This document shows, piece by piece, positions 6,810-11,661 of a DNA stretch of 11,661 nucleotides. The translations under genes and the position numbers were made by a program. This stretch comes from JANYCG01 sp031428695 (lineage in GTDB: Bacteria; Pseudomonadota; Gammaproteobacteria; Burkholderiales; Burkholderiaceae_C), in assembly GCA_031428695.1 (NCBI GenBank), contig JANOYE010000351.1:1-11661 (forward strand), read 5' to 3'. The notes under the pieces are model-generated. The model was not told the origin of the DNA, ran no database searches, and worked only from the letters and a program-made list of their open reading frames with translations. How positions within the stretch are numbered: the first letter of the stretch is position 1; the number at the start of each line of letters is the position of its first letter.

Positions 6810-7347
6810 TGATAATATAGCGACTGGACTTTCGGAAAATCGGTTGAAAAGGGGATCAAACGGTTTTTCCGATGCGCCCCGCGCGGCGACCGGGCAATGC
6901 GCATGCGGTTTTGGTGTGAAAGCACACGCGACAGGAAAAATGTGTGCGACACGGTGGTCGCCCATTTTTTGTTATTCCCGCCAGACGAGCTACCGCGCGC
7001 CTTTCCCACCAAAGCCCGGTCGCATTTCCCGATCACCGCGCTCTGTTTTTGATTGTTGCCGCTGCAAAATTCCGATTGCCCGAGTTCGGATTTTCGCGGG
7101 TTAAGCGTCAAACGGCCCAGATGCTTTGATGCAAGAGAGCTGGAGCTTGTTCAACAACGCTTGAGATACTGCGTGTGTGCTGGTTGGCGCTGCCGGTTTT
7201 GCGCAGATTCTGCGAGCTTACGCTGGTGCGCGACCAAGTTTATTTTTATGTTCTATATATATCACACTAAATTTTCTGATGCTAGGTCACGTATTTATTT
7301 ATTTTTATGCTATAAATTTAATTCTATTTTCGTTTTTTATTTAAACA

Positions 7348-7370
7348 TTAATTATGTTATAAATTATTAA
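7348..7370. promoter_or_regulatory. AT-rich imperfect dyad upstream of the PHP operon
   Basis: A 23-bp near-palindrome with TTAAT...ATTAA arms and 7 of 8 outer pairs matching, at the end of the AT-rich block and about 60 bp before the PHP start. It could be an operator or a site for a nucleoid protein, but dyads arise easily in such AT-rich sequence, so this is weak. Confidence 0.25.
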
Positions 7371-7417
7371 AAACGCCAACCATCGCCCCCACAAACCTAG
7401 GGAAACCCCGCAAGCCC

Positions 7418-7423
7418 TAAAAT
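7418..7423 (+). promoter_or_regulatory. Putative -10 element for the PHP gene
   Basis: TAAAAT ends exactly 6 nt before the GTG start. An in-frame TAA inside this hexamer excludes any earlier start, and no Shine-Dalgarno is present, so a leaderless message is plausible. No TTGACA-like -35 is evident. Confidence 0.4.
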
Positions 7424-7429
7424 TGCCTT

Positions 7430-8284
7430 GTGACTTCCATTCTGAACGCTGACCTGCATTGCCATTCCGTCGTTTCTGACGGCACTTTGACCCCCGAACA
7501 ACTCGCCGAACGCGCCGCGAAAAACGGCGTGGAACTGTGGGCCCTCACGGATCACGACGAGATCGGCGGCCAGCGCCGCGCCGCTGCTGCGGCCAAAGCG
7601 CAGGGCATGAAATACCTCACCGGCACCGAGATTTCCGTCACCTTCATCGGCGCCACGGTGCATATCGTCGGCCTGGGTTTCAACCCCGATGACGCGCGCA
7701 TGCTGGCCGGCCTGGAGAAAACGCGGGGCGGCAGGCGCGAACGCGCTCAGGAGATTTCAGACGGCCTGGCCAAAGTCGGCATCAAGGGCGCTTACGAAGG
7801 CGCGCTGAAATACGTGGGCAACCCCGACCTGATTTCGCGCACGCACTTTGGGCGCTATTTGGTCGAAGCGGGCGTGTGCAAAGACACCAATGAAGTCTTC
7901 CGCAAGTACCTCACCGAAGGCAAACCCGGTTTTGTCGAACACAAGTGGGCCAACCTGAAGGAAGCGGTGACGTGGATACGCGAAGGCGGCGGCGTGGCGG
8001 TGATCGCCCATCCGGCGCGTTATAAATTCAGCGCCAATGAGGAGTACGCGCTGTTCAGCGAATTCAAACAGCACGGCGGCGAAGCGGTGGAGGTGGTCAC
8101 CGGCAGCCACTCGGTGGCCGAGTACGACATCTACGCCAAAACCGCCGTTGAATTTGGCCTCGCCGCTTCGCGCGGCAGCGATTTCCACGACCCTGCGGAG
8201 TCACACACCGACCTGGGCACCCTGCCCTATTTGCCGGGCAACCTCACGCCCGTGTGGGAGCTGCTGGCGGATCGCATCCAGTGA
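7430..8284 (+). CDS. PHP-domain phosphoesterase, RNase AM / YciV (TrpH) family
   Basis: A 284-residue cytoplasmic metallo-phosphoesterase of the polymerase-and-histidinol-phosphatase (PHP) superfamily. E. coli YciV (formerly TrpH, now RNase AM) is a 5'-3' exonuclease trimming RNA 5' ends, and other relatives dephosphorylate 3',5'-nucleoside bisphosphates. The metal ligands are present: DLHCHSVVSDG (H10, H12, D17), LTDHD (D41, H42), E67, H78, SRTHF (H139), AHP (H194) and GSDFHD (D251, H253). The start is GTG, since an in-frame TAA lies 12 nt upstream. A yciO homologue lies one gene downstream, as in E. coli. The stop overlaps a possible transporter GTG (GTGA). The choice between RNase and nucleotide phosphatase activity is inferred from family only. 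Confidence 0.9.
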   Translation: MTSILNADLHCHSVVSDGTLTPEQLAERAAKNGVELWALTDHDEIGGQRRAAAAAKAQGMKYLTGTEISVTFIGATVHIVGLGFNPDDARMLAGLEKTRGGRRERAQEISDGLAKVGIKGAYEGALKYVGNPDLISRTHFGRYLVEAGVCKDTNEVFRKYLTEGKPGFVEHKWANLKEAVTWIREGGGVAVIAHPARYKFSANEEYALFSEFKQHGGEAVEVVTGSHSVAEYDIYAKTAVEFGLAASRGSDFHDPAESHTDLGTLPYLPGNLTPVWELLADRIQ

Positions 8285-8319
8285 GTTCGGCGAGTCCCTC
8301 GCGCGGGTCTGCAGCAGCT

Positions 8320-8323
8320 GGAG
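8320..8323 (+). promoter_or_regulatory. Shine-Dalgarno deciding the transporter start
   Basis: GGAG lies 5 nt before the GTG at 8329. The alternative in-frame GTGs at 8281 (overlapping the PHP stop) and 8254 have no comparable site, so 8329 is preferred. Confidence 0.5.
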
Positions 8324-8328
8324 CAGAT

Positions 8329-9369
8329 GTGAGCGCCGCCGCCGCGCTGGGCCGCCCCGAGCAAGGCACGGCCCCCAGGCCAAGCAAGGCGCAGGACGTG
8401 CCTGCTTCTGGGGGCAGCGCAGTACACAAAGTGACAAGCGTGGGGGCCAATTTAATCGGAATTGCCCTGGTGTTGGTGGCCGTCGCCTGTCTTGCGGCTT
8501 TGGACACCACTGTCAAATTTGTCGGCGCCAGTGTGCCCATCGCCATGGCGATGTGGTTCCGGTTTGCGTTCCAGGCGGCCACCACCGCGGCCCTGGTGGT
8601 GCCATTCAAAGGCTTGGCAGGGCTGCGCACTGGACACCCGCGCTTTCAGCTGGTGCGCGGGCTGTTGCTGGTCACCTCCAGCGCGCTGGCGTTCACCAGC
8701 CTGCGCTACACGTCGGTGGCGGAGTTCACGGCCATCGTCTCGCTCACGCCCTTGGCCATCACGGTGATTGCCGCGCTGAAACTCAAAGAGCGCGTCTCGG
8801 CCCTGCGTTGGGCGCTGGTGATCGGCGGCTTTGCCGGCACACTCATCATCATCCGGCCCAGCAGCGACGACTTCAACTGGGCGCTGCTGCTGCCGCTGGC
8901 GCTGGTAGGCACCAGCACCGCCTTCCAGCTGCTCACCAGCCGCTTGGCGCGCACGGAAGACCCGACGGTCACCCACCTTTACACCGGCCTCATCGGCATG
9001 CTCGCCGCCTCCGTGGCGCTGCCATTTTTCTGGGTGCCGCTGGCGTCCAGCTTTATGTGGATGATGTTGCTGTTGCTCGGGTTTCTAGGCACCGTCGGCC
9101 ACTTCGTATTGATCCTCGCTTACAAACGCGCCAACCCTTCCGTGCTCACGCCCTACCTGTATGGCCAGATCGTTTTTGCCATGCTGGGCGGCTGGCTGGT
9201 GTTTTCACAAGTGCCGGATGCTTGGTCGCTGTTGGGCATTGCGCTGATCACGGGTTGTGGCGCATTGGGCACCTGGTTGACGGTGCATGAATCACAGCAG
9301 TCGCAACAAACGCAACAGTCCCGCGCGCCCGAGGCGGCCCGTGTGGTGCCTGAGCCCGTCGAGTCCTGA
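8329..9369 (+). CDS. EamA/DMT-superfamily transporter
   Basis: An inner-membrane protein of the drug/metabolite transporter superfamily (EamA type, usually 10 helices as two repeats). Substrate is unknown; relatives export amino acids, purines or other metabolites. From this GTG it is 346 residues. The hydrophobic core starts near residue 41 (LIGIALVLVAVACLAALD), and the end of the first repeat is typical (SLTPLAITVIAALKLKERVS, then GGFAGTLIIIRP). The second repeat contains LAYKRANPSVLTPYLYGQIVFA. The first ~40 residues are Ala/Pro/Gly-rich and mostly encoded by the dispersed repeat, ending GGSAVHKVTSVGAN. The tail is Gln-rich (ESQQSQQTQQSRAPEAAR) and probably disordered. Starts at 8281 or 8254 would lengthen the leader. 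It separates the PHP and yciO genes, which adjoin in E. coli, so it is likely an insertion into an older operon. Confidence 0.87.
   Translation: MSAAAALGRPEQGTAPRPSKAQDVPASGGSAVHKVTSVGANLIGIALVLVAVACLAALDTTVKFVGASVPIAMAMWFRFAFQAATTAALVVPFKGLAGLRTGHPRFQLVRGLLLVTSSALAFTSLRYTSVAEFTAIVSLTPLAITVIAALKLKERVSALRWALVIGGFAGTLIIIRPSSDDFNWALLLPLALVGTSTAFQLLTSRLARTEDPTVTHLYTGLIGMLAASVALPFFWVPLASSFMWMMLLLLGFLGTVGHFVLILAYKRANPSVLTPYLYGQIVFAMLGGWLVFSQVPDAWSLLGIALITGCGALGTWLTVHESQQSQQTQQSRAPEAARVVPEPVES
8350..8449 (+). repeat. Dispersed GC-rich palindromic element, copy C (long form)
   Basis: Starts GGCCGCCCCGAGC and ends AGCGTGGGGGCCA, the same ends as copy A. The hairpin stem GCCCCCAG (8371-8378) pairs perfectly with CTGGGGGC (8408-8415) around a 29-nt loop where copy A has 3 nt; GGCAC/GTGCC (8365-8369, 8398-8402) is an alternative pairing. 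It lies in the transporter's 5' coding end, in the same frame as copy B. Confidence 0.85.
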
Positions 9370-9395
9370 GCGCAATCCTGAACGCCTGAAGCGCC

Positions 9396-10019
9396 ATGGC
9401 CCAATACTTCGAAGTCCACCCCGAGAACCCGCACGCACGCCTGCTCAAACAGGCCGTGAGCCTGCTGGAGAAAGGCGGCATTCTGGCGGTGCCCACCGAT
9501 TCAAGTTACGCGTTGGTCTGCCACCTCGACGACAAAGACGCCGCCGAGCGTTTGCGCCGCATTCGGGGCGTCGATGACAAACACCACCTCACCCTCTTGT
9601 GCCGCGACTTGGGCGAGCTGGCCAACTATGCCCGCGTGGACAACCAGCAATACCGCCTGTTGAAGTCGGCCACGCCCGGCCCCTACACTTTCATTTTGCT
9701 GGCCGGCAAAGAAGTGCCCCGGCGCGTGAGCCACCCGCAGCGCAAAACCATCGGCCTGCGTGTGCCCGGCCACAAAACGCTCAACGAACTGCTGCTGCTG
9801 CACGGCGGGCCCCTATTGGCGACCACGCTGATTCCCAAGGGGGAGACAGAAGCGCTCAATGACGCGCAAGACATCCGCGACCGTTACGAACACGAGGTGG
9901 CCGCCGTCATCGACGCCGGCGCCTGCGCGCTGGAACCCACCACCGTCATCGACCTGAGCGACGGCGCACCGGTGGTGGTACGCGAAGGGCGCGGCTCCCT
10001 GGCGGCGCTGGGCTTGTGA
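9396..10019 (+). CDS. yciO: YciO-family protein (YrdC/Sua5-like fold)
   Basis: A 207-residue cytoplasmic protein of the YrdC/YciO/Sua5 superfamily. Automated labels would call it L-threonylcarbamoyladenylate synthase, the first step of tRNA t6A modification. The sequence is closer to E. coli YciO, a paralogue whose role in t6A is doubtful. Features: nucleotide-pocket PTDSSYALVC (33-42), RIRGVDDKHHLTLLCRDL (55-72), TPGPYTFILLAGKEVPRR, RKTIGLRVPG, and PTTVIDLSDGAPVVVREG near the C-terminus; the last four closely follow YciO. It starts 26 nt after the transporter stop, so co-transcription is likely. No strong Shine-Dalgarno is visible. Confidence 0.9.
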   Translation: MAQYFEVHPENPHARLLKQAVSLLEKGGILAVPTDSSYALVCHLDDKDAAERLRRIRGVDDKHHLTLLCRDLGELANYARVDNQQYRLLKSATPGPYTFILLAGKEVPRRVSHPQRKTIGLRVPGHKTLNELLLLHGGPLLATTLIPKGETEALNDAQDIRDRYEHEVAAVIDAGACALEPTTVIDLSDGAPVVVREGRGSLAALGL

Positions 10020-10053
10020 GCGCCCATTGAAAAGCCCGCGAATTTGACTCTGA

Positions 10054-10059
10054 GACAAT
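10054..10059 (+). promoter_or_regulatory. Putative -10 element for the M50 protease gene
   Basis: GACAAT ends exactly 6 nt before the ATG. It is a weaker match to TATAAT than the others, but the spacing is identical and no Shine-Dalgarno is present. TTGAAA at 10028-10033 is a possible -35 but lies 20 bp away. It would give the protease and trpS a promoter inside the gene run. Confidence 0.35.
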
Positions 10060-10065
10060 TGCCAA

Positions 10066-10734
10066 ATGGATATTGCCGAACTCATCAAAACCGTCTTGAT
10101 TTACGCCCTTCCGGTGCTCTTTGCCATCACCGTGCATGAGGCCGCGCACGGGTACGCCGCGCGGCATTTTGGCGACGACACCGCCTACGTGATGGGGCGC
10201 ATCACGCTCAACCCCATCAAACACATCGACCCGGTCGGCACCATCTTGATGCCGCTGATGTTGTACTTTGCCACCAGCGGCGCGTTCCTGTTTGGATACG
10301 CCAAACCGGTGCCGGTGCGTTTTGGCAATTTGCGCAACCCCAAACGCGACATGATCTGGGTGGCCTTGGCCGGCCCCGGCGCCAACCTGGCGCAGGCGCT
10401 GTTTTGGGGCATCTTGCTTTACGCGCTGATTGGCACCGGCTTGACCGAGCCATTTTTCGTCAAAATGTGCCAAGGCGGCATGCTGGTCAACGTGGTGATG
10501 TTCGTCTTCAACCTGTTTCCGCTGCCGCCGCTGGATGGCGGGCGCATTTTGGTCGGGCTGCTGCCTTACAAACAGGCCGAGCTGGTATCGCGCGTCGAGC
10601 CCTGGGGTTTCTTCATCGTGATGGGCCTGGTCATCATGGGGGTGGTCAGCAAGCTCTGGATGCAGCCGCTGATGGCGCTGACCTTCGGCGCGCTTGAAAT
10701 TGTCCTTTTGCCGTTTGCCTGGATGGCGCAGTGA
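10066..10734 (+). CDS. Site-2 protease family (M50) membrane metalloprotease
   Basis: A 222-residue polytopic inner-membrane zinc protease of the M50 family. Family members cut membrane-embedded substrates; the substrate here is unknown. The zinc-binding HEAAH (H24-H28) lies in the first hydrophobic segment, and the third ligand is D157 in NLFPLPPLDGGR (149-160). Several hydrophobic segments follow (about 56-78, 96-124, 136-152, 164-215). There is no PDZ domain or extra N-terminal segment, so it is the compact type rather than RseP. This compact kind commonly lies beside trpS in proteobacteria (from memory). The gene begins 46 nt after yciO and ends 49 nt before trpS. Confidence 0.92.
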   Translation: MDIAELIKTVLIYALPVLFAITVHEAAHGYAARHFGDDTAYVMGRITLNPIKHIDPVGTILMPLMLYFATSGAFLFGYAKPVPVRFGNLRNPKRDMIWVALAGPGANLAQALFWGILLYALIGTGLTEPFFVKMCQGGMLVNVVMFVFNLFPLPPLDGGRILVGLLPYKQAELVSRVEPWGFFIVMGLVIMGVVSKLWMQPLMALTFGALEIVLLPFAWMAQ

Positions 10735-10783
10735 AACCTCATCAACATCCAAGAACAATCAAGAACGAGGCGAATTCGAAGCC

Positions 10784-11661
10784 ATGCCTGTGACACGTTT
10801 TCTCACCGGAATCACCACCTCCGGCACCCCGCATCTGGGCAACTACGCCGGCTCCATCCGCCCCTCGGTGCAAGCCAGCCGGCGCGCTGATGTGGAGAGT
10901 TTTTATTTCCTCGCCGATTACCACGCCCTGATCAAAATCGACGAACCGGCACGCATACAGCGCTCCACGCTGGAGATCGCCGCGAGCTGGCTGGCGGCGG
11001 GGCTTGACCCCGAAAAGGTCACGTTTTACCGCCAGTCCGACATCCCCGAAATCCCCGAACTCACCTGGCTCTTGACCTGCGTCGCTGGCAAAGGCATGTT
11101 GAACCGCGCCCACGCCTACAAAGCGGCGGTCGACAAAAACCTAGCCGCTGGCGCAGAGGCCGAATCAGACATCAACACGGGCCTCTTCATGTACCCGGTG
11201 TTGATGGCCGCGGACATCGTGATGTTCAACGCACACAAGGTGCCGGTCGGGCGCGACCAGGTGCAGCACCTGGAGATGACGCGCGACATGGCAGCCAGTT
11301 TCAACCACCGTTATGGTGATCATTTCACCCTGCCCGAGGTGGTGATCGAAGACAACGTGGCCACCCTGCCCGGCCTGGATGGCCGCAAGATGAGCAAGAG
11401 TTATGACAACACGATTCCGCTGTTCTCCTCGCGCGAACAACTTAAAAAGCTGATCGCCGGCATCGTCACCGACTCGCGCGCGCCGGGCGAGCCCAAAGTG
11501 GTGGAAGGCTCTGCGCTGTACCAGATTTACCAGGCGTTTGCCAGCGATTCCGAGGCCACCGCATTGCGCAAAGCCTATGCAGACGGCATTGCTTGGGGCG
11601 ACGCCAAACAGATCCTGTTCGAGCGCATCGACCGTGAAATCGCGCCGATGCGCGCCATGTA
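10784..11661 (+). CDS. trpS: Tryptophanyl-tRNA synthetase (3' end outside window)
   Basis: Class Ic aminoacyl-tRNA synthetase that charges tRNA-Trp with tryptophan using ATP. It begins MPVTRFLTGITTSGTPHLGN; the HIGH-like signature is TPHLGN (15-20) and KMSKS lies at 202-206. Other family blocks visible are FLADYHALI, YRQSDIPEIPELTWLLTC, MYPVLMAADIVMF and VPVGRDQVQHLEMTRDM. The 292 visible codons end RAMY; family members are usually 330-400 residues, so the anticodon-binding helical end is missing at the window edge. The start has only a weak upstream GAGG about 13 nt away. It is probably co-transcribed with the M50 gene. Confidence 0.96.
   Translation, partial: MPVTRFLTGITTSGTPHLGNYAGSIRPSVQASRRADVESFYFLADYHALIKIDEPARIQRSTLEIAASWLAAGLDPEKVTFYRQSDIPEIPELTWLLTCVAGKGMLNRAHAYKAAVDKNLAAGAEAESDINTGLFMYPVLMAADIVMFNAHKVPVGRDQVQHLEMTRDMAASFNHRYGDHFTLPEVVIEDNVATLPGLDGRKMSKSYDNTIPLFSSREQLKKLIAGIVTDSRAPGEPKVVEGSALYQIYQAFASDSEATALRKAYADGIAWGDAKQILFERIDREIAPMRAM

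Larger units (their letters stand above)
6681..7429. other. Non-coding gap between recJ and the PHP gene
   Basis: A 749-bp stretch with no convincing gene. In order it holds a possible recJ terminator, the second copy of the recJ-flanking repeat, a GC-mixed part (about 6815-7235) where I recognise nothing coding, a very AT-rich block (7241-7370, 21 G+C in 130 bases) and the putative PHP promoter. Open frames here, such as 7053-7370 and 6806-7111 on the minus strand, have no family features; the first runs into the AT-rich block and turns into Phe/Tyr/Asn/Ile-rich sequence. At 6914-6947, GTGTG, GCACAC and GTGTGC can form two mutually exclusive short hairpins. No tRNA, insertion sequence or CRISPR pattern was seen. 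Confidence 0.7.

Noticed and set aside
7053..7370. Possible Cys-rich small protein in the recJ-PHP gap
   Set aside because: No ribosome-binding site, no recognisable domain, and its second half is simply translated AT-rich DNA (Phe/Tyr/Asn/Ile runs).
8037..9290. Plus-strand frame of 417 codons over the PHP end and the transporter
   Set aside because: It is a +1/+2 shadow of the transporter with Arg/His-rich, non-hydrophobic sequence; the transporter frame has proper membrane segments.
9946..10758. Minus-strand frame of 270 codons opposite the M50 protease
   Set aside because: Antisense shadow; the plus frame has HEAAH and LDGGR motifs.
1..11661. CRISPR array, tRNA/rRNA genes, insertion sequence or phage genes
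   Set aside because: No regularly spaced repeats, no tRNA-like cloverleaf, no transposase, integrase or phage structural protein was seen on either strand.

Overview
The window is a stretch of a GC-rich proteobacterial chromosome. It most resembles Burkholderiales, probably Comamonadaceae (Rhodoferax/Polaromonas/Curvibacter type). That placement is an inference from protein style, from the lolC-lolD and rpfE-like/recJ gene pairs, and from a short dispersed GC-rich repeat; no search was possible. Almost all of it is housekeeping sequence, and both edges cut genes.

Layout. Positions 1-3118 (minus strand) hold lolC (lipoprotein-release permease), lolD (its ATPase, overlapping lolC by 8 bp), and a PLP-dependent Cys/Met-metabolism enzyme of the cystathionine gamma-synthase family that runs off the left edge. 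Divergent from lolC is a small type II toxin-antitoxin pair, a PIN-domain toxin (3225-3641) and a HicB-like ribbon-helix-helix antitoxin (3641-3886). Next come an RpfE-like protein with a TTG start (3928-4905) and recJ (4902-6680), overlapping by 4 bp. A 749-bp non-coding gap follows (6681-7429), with a possible terminator, a degenerate repeat and a 130-bp block of about 16% G+C. The last run, all on the plus strand, is a PHP-domain phosphoesterase (RNase AM/YciV family), an EamA-type transporter, a YciO-family protein, a site-2 (M50) metalloprotease and trpS, which runs off the right edge.

How the genes relate. LolC and LolD form the inner-membrane machine that releases lipoproteins to LolA. 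RecJ and the RpfE-like gene are probably translationally coupled. The PHP and YciO genes are also neighbours in E. coli (yciV-yciO), so the transporter between them looks like a later insertion.

Most interesting signals. (1) Three copies of a GC-rich repeat lie within genes and are translated: at the lolD N-terminus (antisense), inside RecJ, and at the transporter N-terminus. The last two are read in the same frame and give nearly the same peptide. This resembles the genic palindromic elements described in Rickettsia. (2) A second repeat of about 32 bp flanks recJ. Its first copy forms the overlapping stop/start of the rpfE-like and recJ genes. (3) Four genes have a -10-like hexamer exactly 6 nt before the start codon and no Shine-Dalgarno, which suggests leaderless transcripts. 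(4) The PIN toxin has lost the acidic cluster expected in its active site. No wholly new multigene system was found.
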